Of a stretch of 64,000 bases of DNA, positions 12,701 through 21,618 are shown one piece after another. How positions within the stretch are numbered: the stretch's first letter is position 1; every line of letters starts with the position of its first letter. The DNA lies in assembly GCF_037975245.1 (NCBI RefSeq), contig NC_092581.1, positions 18,157,303 to 18,221,302 on the forward strand, given 5' to 3'. Position numbers and translations under genes: made by a program. The DNA comes from Apostichopus japonicus (lineage: Eukaryota; Echinodermata; Holothuroidea; Aspidochirotida; Stichopodidae). Below the pieces are notes generated by a model. It ran no database searches. It saw only the letters and a program-made list of their open reading frames with translations, and was not told where the DNA came from.

Positions 12701-15027
12701 AAATTGCCCTTACATGAGATCAATACTATAAGGACTAAGGACCCAAATCTGCATTTTAAATATTTCCCCCCAAAAAATCAACACACTGACTGAAAGTAAG
12801 GGTCACAAACTTTAACTTAGCTTTTGATTATTGATGGGCTCAATACAATTCTGGCTCCACCCCTTCCCCCCCCCCCCATTTTTGGTTTTTGGATCATAGA
12901 CTAGTGACACTTTTTGTTGTTGCTATAATACATTTTTCATGAGTGAACTGACTCAGGGAACCACCAATGCTATATAGTTATCTACATCATGCAGAAGTTA
13001 ATGCAGAGTACACATTGCACATAGGTTTTCTCTTTTTCTCTGGAAAGCTGTACTCACCACAACATGACTAAATGAAACTCTTCCCCAGCACTGATGATAT
13101 AGGTGTACAATTAAAAAAACATGCTTTTACAATCAAACATTCATGCTTTGGTGTGCAAACTTTCACAAAGTGGAATGAAGTCATCTAAGGCATTTTAAAA
13201 TCAGAAATTTTAGGCAAAGAGTTACTGCCAACTTTGCTCTTTGAGAAAGTAATCAAAGGTTATTGGCTCCAGTCATTGATTATAACCCTGTTCAAGTAAC
13301 GAATTTGGAAAGCCAAGATGAATGATATTTCTTAATGTTTTATTTCACAGGTAATGTCATGCATATATATGCAAATAACAGCCATCAAATCAAGTCACCA
13401 AGCTGCAATACTTCACACAAATGGCAGTTAGTGACATTAGTATTCCACTTACTGATTAGGATTATGATAGCTTAAAGGGAGTGAAGACTTGTGTACAAAG
13501 AAACGTCGCATGCCGGTAATCTGAACTAGTTTCGAATGGGGGTGTAACAGAAGTGTAGTCAATACATGCAGCTACCGTCAATACCCACAACACAGTGTAC
13601 ATAGCAGCCATGGACATCTCAGGTCCAGATAAAAGATAACAAGGTATCACATTTCATTACTGTCTGCATTTTGTAGCGCTCGACAAGAAAAAAACTTCAC
13701 TTGCAAGCAACGGAAAGTTAACTTTTAATAGAGGCTGCACGATGTTTGGGGCGAGTCTTCAATGCCTTTAAAGGCCAGATTACCGGCATGAGACGTATCT
13801 TTGTGCCCGAGTCTTCACACCCTTTAAGGATTTGATCAACAATGTCTATCAAGGAAAAATCCAAATCACACAACTGTTTGTGTTTTCCATACATGTGTAG
13901 TTCGTCGTGTCAAGTTCTTTCATACACCTAAATTGACACATTCGTTGATAAGCTAACTCAGTAACTGTAGTGTAGGCCTAAGTATACATCCATTGACTTT
14001 GGATGCTGTTAGCTATGCTCTGAGCCTTTAAGCTCAGATCCCAGAGAGTGGTGGTATCATATTGAGGTAATTTTGCTTAGTTTATGGGAGTAAGATTTCC
14101 AAATGCCAAAAAGTGTGAAAAATGGGGGGAGAATGTCTAATGCCTAGAAAAAAAACAATTTGGTCAGCACATAGCTGAAATGGATTCAAACTTATGAAAT
14201 ATGTAACTTTGCTTGACTGCAAAAAGTTTAGGTTGCCTGCTGTATCGTTGCTAGTAATATTTGAAGGTGCGTCAAGTACGAAGGTGCGTCAATTACGAAG
14301 CCTTTACTATACATCCTCAATAAATGCTTGCCTAAGCTGTGATTGACATTTTATTCACTGTACTAGCTTCAAAGGTAAATTAGCATCCATATAGAGAGAT
14401 TACAAAATTTATTGTTTGAAAAAAGAAAAGGAACCCTGATACTGCATTTTTGCAAATTGTGATTCAAAACAGTAGGCCTACCTGTTGTCTAGCAGATGCT
14501 GGAACATTAACAGTTTCAGCAAGGACACCTGCATATCTCTCTAAGTTTGTTAAACATTGGTTGACATTTTCGTAACTGCATTTGCCCCAATCTTTTTGAG
14601 CTTTCAGTAATGGTAGGAAGATATCGGACAGAACGGTATTCAAATTATCAAGTACACTATGTCTAAGTTCCCCACAGAAAATGTCTTTCTCCATACGGAC
14701 CGGGTCAACTTCAGAAGATACATCATGCCTCAGAAAATAGAGACAAGTTGTTTCTTCAATATTTACACCTTTTAATGTAGCCAAAGAATTGACGACATGT
14801 AATTGTCGAGTGCTTTGAAGTCCGGACGGATTAACGGATGTACTTTGAGGTCTATCAGAGTAAAAGAATAACTTGTTTGTTCCTCCCGCTCCTAGGAACT
14901 GGTTTATTAGCTCGAGGGTCTGCGGCTCACACAGAAAATCCTCCAGTAGCGTAGGATTGTCACCAAACCCGCCGATGTGGAATGATTCTTGGATTTTGGT
15001 CGCTATCCACCAATGTCTTTCATCCAT
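572..15027 (-). CDS. DNAH5/8-like: Axonemal dynein heavy chain, N-terminal part (16 exons; 3' end outside window)
   Basis: This gene encodes the tail of an axonemal dynein heavy chain, the motor subunit of ciliary and flagellar dynein arms. The tail (DHC_N1 region) mediates heavy-chain contacts and binding of intermediate chains. Sixteen exons with GT/AG borders and matching phases chain into 1,120 codons plus one base: 15027-14482, 10366-10215, 9614-9441, 8714-8510, 8230-8003, 7316-7142, 6730-6485, 6318-6070, 5498-5225, 4517-4397, 4217-3913, 3385-3301, 3137-2936, 2604-2477, 2070-1948, 719-572. Motifs such as ANETKDKVKYL, SDPPLVRNAPQVAG and ALQPGLTSIAWNSMNIDAFL resemble the DNAH5/DNAH8 class. 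The linker, AAA+ ring and stalk should lie left of position 1. Unlike DNAH5, exons 6 to 8 and 16 add Ser/Pro/acidic low-complexity stretches. The family is certain; the exact orthologue is not. Confidence 0.9.
1948..2070 (-). CDS. Dynein heavy chain exon 15
   Basis: A 123-nt exon in phase 0 encodes PPSDFSVNLVEGVNVRSEQL and EEIQEAVHEVVNILLGS. The second part matches the outer-arm segment (L-V-E-E-A-V-x-E-x-V-N-x-L-L). Starting the exon at PPSDF avoids an in-frame stop that would follow the alternative acceptor 8 nt later. Confidence 0.82.
2477..2604 (-). CDS. Dynein heavy chain exon 14
   Basis: A 128-nt exon encodes NAKLRETVSLVNHVIDTKIE. It corresponds to the 'v-x-x-l-x-x-LV-x-x-v-x-d-x-i-E' helix after the W-x-S motif. 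It has no internal ATG-led ORF and is inferred from phase and splice borders. Confidence 0.8.
2936..3137 (-). CDS. Dynein heavy chain exon 13
   Basis: The exon encodes ALQPGLTSIAWNSMNIDAFL, the conserved 'l-x-PG-x-x-x-l-x-W-x-S-x-x-I' motif of the DHC_N1 C-terminal half. Flanking borders TTGCAG and GTGAAT are seen on the minus strand. Confidence 0.9.
3301..3385 (-). CDS. Dynein heavy chain exon 12
   Basis: An 85-nt exon with no ATG-led ORF encodes ILQLMQECRWMHRLQIEVPQ. This matches the conserved 'i-L-x-E-x-x-x-m-x-x-l-x-l-x-iP' segment. Phase 2 in and phase 0 out join exons 11 and 13. Confidence 0.88.
3913..4217 (-). CDS. Dynein heavy chain exon 11
   Basis: The exon encodes SDPPLVRNAPQVAGSVHWSR, the most diagnostic tail motif ('PP-x-x-rN-P-x-aG-x-x-W-x-R-x-L'). 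NRIATALVTFESLWLNQW then matches the following conserved helix. Likeness to DNAH5/8 is strongest here. Confidence 0.93.
4397..4517 (-). CDS. Dynein heavy chain exon 10
   Basis: This short 121-nt exon encodes FDPVMHRQGMKRVVSDKY and YESDLEAVKDMYEQHK. The latter is the family's '(Y/E)-x-x-D-x-x-x-v-x-x-(I/L)Y-x-x-(H/Q)K' segment immediately before the DPPL motif of exon 11. Confidence 0.88.
5225..5498 (-). CDS. Dynein heavy chain exon 9
   Basis: The exon encodes KFDFVYQEFLTTVQQLEMYL and ALNVLTR. These correspond to the conserved 'FD-x-D/Y-x-x-F' helix and the 'a-L-x-x-L-x-x-F' end of that segment in DNAH5/8-type tails. Confidence 0.88.
6070..6318 (-). CDS. Dynein heavy chain exon 8 (acidic low-complexity insert)
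   Basis: This 249-nt exon encodes a disordered, acidic stretch (SSPLDPRPPLSPVK, then AEEEELGPDSDQKEDK) with no family counterpart. It is kept as coding because both splice borders and phases fit and it stays open. The donor context TTCTGA/GTAAGT is the same as that of exon 16. Confidence 0.7.
6485..6730 (-). CDS. Dynein heavy chain exon 7
   Basis: This exon reads DEESLFGHLDTFCSRLRQLL, matching the conserved 'F-x-x-R-L-x-x-I/L' helix of DHC_N1. It then passes into an acidic, Pro-rich tail that is not conserved. It is 246 nt long, enters in phase 1 and leaves with one extra base. Confidence 0.85.
7142..7316 (-). CDS. Dynein heavy chain exon 6 (Ser-rich insert)
   Basis: A 175-nt exon in the correct phases encodes GAYKDMVRNVRDSLGGVY, then a Ser/Thr/Arg-rich stretch with no obvious match in the family. 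It lies between two copies of an ESLFG motif in the neighbouring exons. It may be lineage-specific or alternatively spliced. Splice borders CACAG and GTAAAA support it. Confidence 0.7.
8003..8230 (-). CDS. Dynein heavy chain exon 5
   Basis: This 76-codon exon begins ITNQIVNACKGYI, the conserved 'TNQ-I-x-x-C-x-x-YI' segment. A basic and Ser-rich insert (roughly SSEGQPSKTRASRRKDNKD) follows, then DESLFGKLKACVQLY. The insert is longer than in typical outer-arm chains. The final motif is repeated in similar form in exon 7. Confidence 0.88.
8510..8714 (-). CDS. Dynein heavy chain exon 4
   Basis: This 205-nt exon encodes ITDAANETKDKVKYLESL followed by ISRFYARSGYLGLLFVK. These are core DHC_N1 motifs (ANETKDNVKYL and the S-x-x-YN/R segment in relatives). 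Acceptor CTACAG and donor GTGTGC are seen on the minus strand. Confidence 0.92.
9441..9614 (-). CDS. Dynein heavy chain exon 3
   Basis: This 174-nt exon, also without an ATG-led ORF, reads GPLSELDRWRRRQRMLSSI, the hallmark 'GP-x-x-E-x-x-W-x-x-R' start of the DHC_N1 domain. It continues with KSKVLKKWKAIDA. Phases join exons 2 and 4 exactly. Confidence 0.9.
   Translation of the reverse strand, partial: VHGPYLWTTLRVGPMASSSENVVQHHGTAEGKGMQDGDWCAHHYQVKSAQEMESHRC
10215..10366 (-). CDS. Dynein heavy chain exon 2
   Basis: This 152-nt exon has no ATG-led ORF and was found by reading between AG and GT borders. It opens VLRRPDNLVSHEF in phase 0 and ends in DGGDE plus two bases. It contains EYEALVNEWISTIDNAL, matching the conserved position where a Trp sits in a helix (family pattern W-I-x-x-x-x-x-x-L). 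Confidence 0.85.
10367..14481 (-). other. Dynein intron 1
   Basis: The 4.1-kb first intron has no coding exon that I can support; exon 1 and exon 2 join in phase 0 without a missing piece. It contains a TTAA-flanked MITE (13,472-13,827) and a two-copy 19-bp repeat near 14,265-14,300. Its length and position fit a regulatory first intron, but no element is recognisable. Confidence 0.6.
13472..13827. mobile_element. MITE with about 50-bp terminal inverted repeats and TTAA target sites
   Basis: The left end (AGGGAGTGAAGACTTGTG...) and the reverse complement of the right end (AGGGTGTGAAGACTCGGG...) match over about 50 bp, both ending in CATGCCGGTAATCTG. TTAA lies at 13,472-13,475 and 13,824-13,827, the target duplication typical of piggyBac-type elements. 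It carries no transposase and is non-autonomous. Confidence 0.8.
14482..15027 (-). CDS. Dynein heavy chain exon 1 (start codon, 182 codons)
   Basis: The ATG at 15,027 opens MDERHWWIATKIQESF, the usual short N-terminal helix region of outer-arm type heavy chains. The exon runs to a GTAGGC donor in phase 0. It includes LFFYSDRP and SDIFLPLLKAQKDWG, conserved landmarks of the extreme N-terminus. An ATG-proximal stop and the family-typical start make this the likely initiation codon. The next coding exon is 4.1 kb away. Confidence 0.9.
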
Positions 15028-15761
15028 ATTTGCTGCTTTTCGAGAATTGTTACTTTAAATTCACTTTGTGAACAAAGTGATAAATATTAGCAAGTAAACT
15101 ACGATATTTTGGGGCTGCAAATATTCTGCCGGTTGTGTCGCGTAAGGACTATGTGGGCCGCCATTTTGATTACCGTTGTCACTAACAACCGGGGTGAAAA
15201 GTTTATCCACCTGAGCTGTGTACGTACTGGGAGAGCGCGGACACGATTGACTGCGCAGGTCAGTGAGCAATGTACCCCTGGAAACTAATTCCCGACAGCG
15301 TCGTACACACAGTGTTATATGAAGACAACTCCTTTACAAAAACATGCAGAAAATGACTTTAGTTTTTAGAAATCCAGTGCTTTTCAGACTGATTATACCT
15401 AAAGCACGCATGGCCGGAAGGAGTTGCCAAACTGTTCAACAGGTGGTCAGTAGCTTCACAAACTGGGCCCAAGTCAAGCTCTTTAATCTCCGTCTCAGGA
15501 AAACCCAAATGTTGCGTACAAAGACATCCATGGTACACAAAAGTCGATCGAAGGCTTAAAAGTTTATAAAATAACCAGAATGCAAAAATGCAATGTGGTT
15601 TCGATGATGTAACATGAGCAGTTTTCTTCATGAATCTGACGTAATGTATATAGTGAGGGTGTACATGTTTACAAGGCTTTCACGATTTGACCTGCTGTCC
15701 CCATATGACCTTTCACTTCCACCACAATCAATATAGGCTTCTTATTTACTCTTATTACTTT
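15028..15761. promoter_or_regulatory. Dynein upstream region / gap before the tandem array
   Basis: This stretch lies between the dynein ATG and the first array unit and should contain the dynein 5' UTR and promoter. No TATA box stands out. A plus-strand 71-codon ORF begins at 15,344 and a minus-strand 90-codon ORF overlaps it; neither resembles a known family, so neither is called. It is the only unique sequence between the dynein gene and the repeats. Confidence 0.4.
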
Positions 15762-16879
15762 CTAATTCTAATTAACCTTCCGTGAATCCATGGTTGGACG
15801 GGGACATAAATTGCTACCGGTGCTGGGGCTCTTTTTCTTTCTATGGGGGGATTCAAGTATGAACCAATAGTAAAGTAATAGATGAAGGTTAGCTGGGTGT
15901 TTTCGATGGGAAATTGCGTATCGGAGATTAATTATCTTTGGTTTATTCCATTTCCTCGTCATATATTTAGTGATATGATTCCGGGGAATCAAAGGTTTTA
16001 GACATTGAAGAACAATTAAAGAATAAAATGTAAATTATTCCCTTTAAGCTGCGAATAGTCATATATTTCTTTGGTATTTATTTATCATTATATATATGCT
16101 ACATAACAAACTATTAATATTTTAATAAAGAGTAAACAACAATTAGTAAGAAAGAAAGAGAGGAAACAAGAGGGAAATCTCATCGCCAGCAAACCATTTA
16201 GGAGTAGTTTTGTACCCCAAATTGAGCCAAAAATATACATTTGACCTTTAACCACCTGACAAAATTCACAATATTTGACCTTTGGTTCCGGGGGGGGGGT
16301 GGGGGTACCTTCCCACCAAGTTTGAAGACACATGGCCCAATCGTTTAGGAGTTTTTGACACAAAATTGGACACACAGACACACACACAATGACACCCCCG
16401 CCCGCACACACACACGTTTTGACCACCTCCCTCAGTCATGGACTTCCGGTCACCGTGGGGTACCCCACCATTGGTCGTTTGACCAATAAAAGTCAACATC
16501 CAAAAATTTACAAAACTAAGGTCATCAGTTTTGCTTTATATATATGCAATTAGTTGCTCATGATATTTGTTATATTATAATACAGTTTGCTGAAGGATTT
16601 ATACATAACGCTAAACCCCTAACACCGTAACCTCCTGATAACCCACTAGAATATCATAACACTGACTCTAGACGTTAAGACCGTAGGTCAACTTATAATA
16701 TTAGGTAAGGGACATTGCACACTAGCTTCTGCTCGCTAAAATGCCACTGACACTAAACATTTCATGGTCCTTGTACTTATGTTTATTCATTGTTATTGTT
16801 CACATTAACTTGTTTACCATTAAAGTCACATCTGCACGGTAAACAACTTTTAAAATGTTATAGGCTATGCAAATACGCT

Positions 16880-17135
16880 GTGATTGTCGGAAATCAAGTA
16901 CAACGTCGAGTGTCTAGACAAAGTACCAGCATAAAAATACTGCACTTTTAAACTGATTTCATTGAGCCCCTCCAACAATGCGTAGAGATAATCTGGGAAT
17001 GTCGGTAATCAAGTAAAACGAGTGTCGAGACAAAATGCCAGCATAAAATACTGTACTTAAAATTGATTTATTGAACCATTAAATGATGTCTGGAGCATGT
17101 TGTGACTGTCGGCAATCAAGTAAAACGAATGACAG
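16880..17135 (+). repeat. Three-copy tandem repeat, period about 110 bp
   Basis: The phrase GTCGG-x-AATCAAGTA-x-AACG recurs at 16,886, 17,001 and 17,108. Copies 1 and 2 also share a following GCATAAAATACTG block. It is found only in unit 1. Confidence 0.75.
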
Positions 17136-18700
17136 TAATATTACTAAAGACAAATGTTTTCGTCCCGATCGAACACCAATTGCGTTTATTATATGACCTA
17201 TACTTTTACTAGTGTATATAGTTGAGAAGATGCGATCTTATCACTGCCTGTACTTTGTGAATGCTCTACACAATATATATATATATATGGCGGATGCCAT
17301 CCAGTGCCCTAGCTTCGCTGTTTTACAAGGGCGGCCGTCCGACCTTCATTTCGCCCGCCCTGCCACTCTTTCCTCCTCTCCAACTCCGTATATAGTACCT
17401 CGATGCTTTGACCTGCAGCGATTTCACCAGCAACCCCAACTCTTCAAATATCCCCGCAAATGTAGTGTGCATATCTCGCTAAATTCCACGCAATATGTGT
17501 TAGGTCTGTTCGGACTTCGGAGTTTCAACTGCACATGCGCATATCCTGAAAAGTTGTGGAGAAAAGATCATATCACCTTACCTACAACACATAGCCTTAG
17601 TCAAAACTCGAGTGTATCTTGGATGATTCGTTTCTTGCATAACATGTTAGCGGGTTTTTTGGTCTAAAATTCTTAACAATGCTGAGCGAGGTATGTGTAT
17701 ATTCCATTTACAACACAATCCCTTTCGCAAATCGAAACTCTGAACTGGATTGGTGTTACGAATGAACTTGCTTGGCGGGTTTAGTAAACTAGTTCTGTGA
17801 GTGTATTGCCTACGTACTTCAATATTGTGCCCCTCTTGTTACTCACGAAGCGCAGACTACATCCAACCATAGAGCAACTGATCCAACATTTACCCTGGAT
17901 GCTTTTCAGTATTTGGAAACAACCAACTCCACGAAAATTATAGTATTTAAATAACATTTTTACGCAATGTCGAAACTTCAATGACTACTTTTGACGATGT
18001 ATGACTGCAGTATAGTTTATGCACACGAATTAGTGTTGCACCAGAATCATGACTTGAAGCACGTGGTCAAAGGGACCGCGAAAATTTACGCAAGTTTGCA
18101 ACGAAGAAATAACTGTGGTATAAAATCACATTTTACATTATCAACTCTCAAAAGGGAGAGAACAAAACATACTGTGAGATTTAAAGTCCTTTTCAGTATC
18201 AAAGATGTTGTGGTAGCTTCCCGCAAAATTCATAGATTGTCTCAACTCATAACTTTCTGTGATAAAACAATTATTCAAATATGACATTAACAATATCGTA
18301 AATAACGTCCTCGGAGTTGTATCAACTATCATGTAAATATCGTTAACAACGTGATTTTGTTCGACAAATCAGGTTGTTAAGGATATTTACATGGCTGTTG
18401 CTACAAATCAGGACATTAACGATTCCCCCCCCCCCCCCCTTTTCGCGTTACATAGTTAAACCTTCATACTTTGCGTTCATTGAGCACTGAAGATGCAAGC
18501 ATGTTTGCAGACAATGGGTAAGGGACTATTAACCAAACAAATCTCGGGAAATTTGAGAAAACATCATTGGCTGTATTTAGCATGAAAATCTATGTAATAG
18601 ATATGTTGTTAGCACTGCACGGAAGCAACTTGCGGTTGATTGTTATAATTTTTTTGAAAAGAAAGAATGATGTTCGTTCACAATGTGTTCACAAACGAAC
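17136..18700. other. Unit-1-only sequence, no supported gene
   Basis: This block is absent from units 2 and 3. It contains a 151-codon plus-strand ORF (17,212-17,667) with no recognisable domain, a TA repeat near 17,270, a foldback near 18,330-18,393 and a long C run at about 18,425-18,440. It was either inserted in unit 1 or lost from the ancestor of units 2 and 3. Confidence 0.5.
18330..18394. repeat. Foldback (imperfect inverted repeat)
   Basis: CATGTAAATATCGTTAACAA and TTGTTAAGGATATTTACATG form arms of about 28 nt around a short loop. It may be a small MITE end pair or a hairpin; there is no coding context. Confidence 0.65.
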
Positions 18701-18931
18701 TTTAGATAGCAACGAAAGTGTAGACATCAACGTGAGTTTATACATCAACGTGAGTTTAGACATCAACGGGAGTTTAGACATCAACCATAAGTTTTATAGC
18801 AACGAAAGTTTTAGACATCAACGTGAGTTTAGACATTAACCGTAAGTTTAGAAATCAACGTGAGTTTAGACATCAACGCGCGTTTAGTCATCAACGTGAC
18901 TTTAGACATCAACGTAAGTTTAGACATCAAC
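18701..18931 (+). repeat. 18-bp minisatellite, about 13 units
   Basis: The unit is close to TTTAGACATCAACGTGAG, repeated head to tail with point changes and one-base indels. Only unit 1 has it. Each 18-bp copy is six codons, so a short ORF crosses part of the array, but it is not a supported gene. Confidence 0.85.
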
Positions 18932-19180
18932 AAACAACAGCAACATGGTAAACTAGCAGCAACAGCTTTAGTTTAGACAGCAGCAAACTTAGTTTAGACA
19001 ACGAAATACGGTTGCCCTTTCCGCGTTCCATAATACCTAAGGTGTGTGTTATATCAAATTACCCCCCCCCCCCCTCCCCCGCTTACAGCTATTCCTTTGA
19101 CCAGGTCCACCTACATACTCCACTTACCAACATAAAAAATATTCGTCGTGCATTAAAATATATTAATTAGGAAGTACGTA

Positions 19181-19266
19181 AGTATATGACTCGCACGTAC
19201 GCTCGGATATCGCGCACGAGTGTCATGTGGGTATATAGCGGTTGCGCACGGATATGGGTACCACGT
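19181..19266. repeat. Left inverted-repeat arm beside transporter copy 1
   Basis: The block GACTCGCACGTACGCTCGG ... GTATATAGCGGTTGCGCAC ... CCACGT is the reverse complement, with a few changes, of 20,915-20,984 on the other side of the transporter gene. The same pair is present around copies 2 and 3. Confidence 0.8.
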
Positions 19267-19439
19267 AAATTCAGATGACCAGTTCTTATCGATGCCCTCT
19301 CCTTTGTCAGTGATCCGAACATGTCTTATCATCACCAAAGAGATACGAACAAAGTACGTACTTACGCAAACAATTTGACTCTTTATTAATATGGTAATGA
19401 ATAACGGTAAAATGACTGGGTAATTTAGACAATGAAAGA

Positions 19440-19535
19440 GATCAAAGAAATGTACGGCTAGAACGGGATTCGAAGCAGCGACGTCTGGATTACAATGTTG
19501 TACGGTTCTATTGTTTCTGGCTGGCACCCCCAACT
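19440..19535 (-). repeat. tRNA-Thr-like SINE remnant, unit 1
   Basis: On the minus strand the sequence reads TTGTAATCCAGACGTC, then GCTTCGAATCCCGTTCTAGCC. This looks like the anticodon loop (TGT), T arm (B box) and 3' acceptor strand of a threonine tRNA. The 5' half is degenerate. A copy occupies the same place in each unit (also about 35,265-35,362 and 50,763-50,860). Confidence 0.55.
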
Positions 19536-19592
19536 AAGAAATTGCTATATTAGTGGTCATTTCTAAATGCCAAATTAAACTTATTTTACCAA

Positions 19593-20618
19593 TCATTCTG
19601 ACGAAGTTGTACAACAGACAAACCTACTGAGGAGACTCTTTTCCCTGCACCGAGAGTGACTATTCTCTAATAAACTGGAATCCTCGTCTTTATTGCCTTC
19701 ATTTTCCTCACTATGTGTAATTATTATCCCGAGACAAGTCATGATAATTAATAACGAAGCAACACAGATTTGCCAAGACAGTTGTTTTTCTAACAGAAGG
19801 TGTTCTCCAAAATACGTTATTATAACCTCAGATAATAATATCGTTGTCACCACGCTTGGGTTCTCTTTCGTCACAGCGAAAAATTCAAATGCCAGCCCTC
19901 CGGATAAAGAGATTCCCGTTAGTACCATCACAAGAACATCTCGGGTATTCCCAAGAATACCCCAAGATTTGGAGAGCGTTGTTGGTAGCAACGACACGAT
20001 GAGGTACTGTATGGCATAAGATGTTATCATTACGCTGTAGTCGATTTCATTCTCTGACAGTTTGCGAGCAATCACTATGGAGGCAGCGGATGCTAAGGCA
20101 CTGAATAAACCACAGATTACTCCAAAAATAGATTGCGGAATTATTAGTTCTGTATCTCCCTTCTCTTCCTCTTGGCGTCTGTTGAATATATTTGTAGAGA
20201 GAACAAAGACAGCAGCTATCGCAGAACCTACGAATAGTGGATCCGTCCATCTGAACGCATTTTGAAGAAAGATGGCGCTGAAAATGATAACGAAGACAGG
20301 TTCTGTATAAAATATCAAAATACCATCTCCGGGTCCTAAGTTGAAAACAGCAAGTACAAGGAGGGTGTGCCCGATAGCAGCAGTAAACCCGAAAGCTAAG
20401 ACAGGTAAAGTTCTTAGACCTAAATTGAAGGTAGGACGCCTGCATAACGTTAAGATGGAAACGCAAAGAGTTAATGCGAAAGCAGAAACAGTGATGGTGA
20501 AATAACGATGTGGCTGACAACTAAACCTAGCAAGTAAAATATTTTCAGCGGAAAAGCTAAAAGCAGCTGCGATCGCTGAGGAGATTCCAACGATACGGTC
20601 AAGTGCACACTGCTTCAT
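19593..20618 (-). CDS. SLC35G/EamA-type drug/metabolite transporter, copy 1
   Basis: An intronless 341-residue membrane protein of the drug/metabolite transporter superfamily (two EamA repeats), closest in pattern to SLC35G1-like proteins. Ten hydrophobic spans are visible, near residues 11-30, 38-57, 70-91, 98-118, 126-143, 160-184, 195-213, 227-247, 254-270 and 281-299. The GDG-x-LIFYTEPVF segment in repeat 1 matches the family's 'T-x-x-x-P-V-F' helix. The C-terminus is acidic then Cys/Ser-rich and probably cytosolic. The substrate is unknown. The ATG at 20,618 follows closely after an upstream stop. All three copies are full length with mostly conservative changes, which argues for maintained function. 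Lack of introns suggests an old retrocopy or a naturally single-exon family. Confidence 0.85.
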   Translation of the reverse strand: MKQCALDRIVGISSAIAAAFSFSAENILLARFSCQPHRYFTITVSAFALTLCVSILTLCRRPTFNLGLRTLPVLAFGFTAAIGHTLLVLAVFNLGPGDGILIFYTEPVFVIIFSAIFLQNAFRWTDPLFVGSAIAAVFVLSTNIFNRRQEEEKGDTELIIPQSIFGVICGLFSALASAASIVIARKLSENEIDYSVMITSYAIQYLIVSLLPTTLSKSWGILGNTRDVLVMVLTGISLSGGLAFEFFAVTKENPSVVTTILLSEVIITYFGEHLLLEKQLSWQICVASLLIIMTCLGIIITHSEENEGNKDEDSSLLENSHSRCREKSLLSRFVCCTTSSE

Positions 20619-20914
20619 GATGATAGTAAGATATGCTTCTTAGTCGATATATGTGTCAAGACTGAACCATCGGACTATGAAGACGTTAAAATTTATAAAG
20701 TCAGGTAGCAGGTTCATGAGTATAAAGCGCCTTTTACTCCGTACGAGGCGTAAAATCATTAGCTTGCTACAAGCTAACTGCTCTGATCGTAAATGCGGGC
20801 AGCGGGATACATTGAGTTTACATCCACATATACATATACACACCCACACAACTATATATATATATATATATCATAAAAATTATATATATAATTGAAATAA
20901 ATGTAGCCTACATA

Positions 20915-20984
20915 ACGTGGTTTCCATCCGTGCGTAACCGCTATACCCATGCGTGCACTCGTGCGCGTCATCCGAGCGTACGTG
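20915..20984. repeat. Right inverted-repeat arm beside transporter copy 1
   Basis: ACGTGGTTTCCATCCGTGCG ... CATCCGAGCGTACGTG mirrors 19,181-19,266. The outer end is cut off here by a C-run repeat shared with unit 2. In unit 3 the arm continues for about 15 bp more (GCGAGTCATATTTACTT). Confidence 0.8.
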
Positions 20985-21236
20985 AAAAATGTGGGGGCGG
21001 AAGTATCATTCCGCCCCCCCCCCCCGCTTCGCAAGTCAGAAACCCCTTTTTCATTTCCAAATAAGAAAAAATCTCATTTGGAGCACCAAATTGCATCTAA
21101 GGCCAGGTGAAAATGCAAAATTATATACAAAATGGAGTGGGTGGGTTGAAGTGTGCTATATTGCACCAATTTGCAAGGCCGGCCATCAGTCTTCAGCCCC
21201 CCCCCCCCACTCAAAAGTACCTTCCTACGCCACTGA
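20985..21236. repeat. C-run-rich repeat remnant ending in CGCCACTG (unit 1)
   Basis: Unit 3 lacks this stretch and has different sequence instead (52,611-52,770). It holds two long C runs, and its right end (CTACGCCACTG) resembles the terminal repeat of neighbouring hAT-like elements. No matching left end is seen, so it is probably a truncated element. It recurs in unit 2 at about 37,210-37,460. Confidence 0.5.
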
Positions 21237-21618
21237 CTCCAAAAAACTTTGCTTTTGTTATGTTGATTAGTCCAAGGCAGACTAGAGTCCAAGATTTAAG
21301 TTCGGTCCTCATTTGAAAAATAGATACAGCCTTGCAAAATAGTATCATATTAATGTGAAGTTAACTTTGCCCATTTTAAATAATAAAAGAAATACATATC
21401 TCGATTAATGTTGACAATTTTAATCATTCATATCAGAGTGAATCTTGAATAAGTCGTGGCCGGTTAATGTTCGAATCCCACGAGAAACTATGTCACATTT
21501 GTTGCGGCAAACATTGCAGAAAGAAGTGTTCCCGACAGACACGCTTAGAATACAATTAATACAGGTCTTGTTCAACTATATGTGGCAATTTCGAAGGTTG
21601 GTATTCTAATGTACCTGC

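Noticed and set aside
15344-15631. Overlapping short ORFs on both strands upstream of dynein
   Set aside because: Neither resembles a family I can name; the plus ORF would be divergent from dynein, but length and composition are not convincing.
17212-17667. 151-codon plus-strand ORF in unit 1
   Set aside because: No domain, no copy in units 2 or 3, low-complexity start in a TA repeat, and no splice or promoter support.
18701-18931. Regular 18-bp repeats considered as a CRISPR-like array
   Set aside because: No unique spacers, the repeats abut directly, and the setting is eukaryotic; it is a minisatellite.
19153-19533. 126-codon minus ORF repeated in each unit as a 145-codon form
   Set aside because: It crosses a tRNA-like SINE remnant and the inverted-repeat arm, and differs in length and frame between units.
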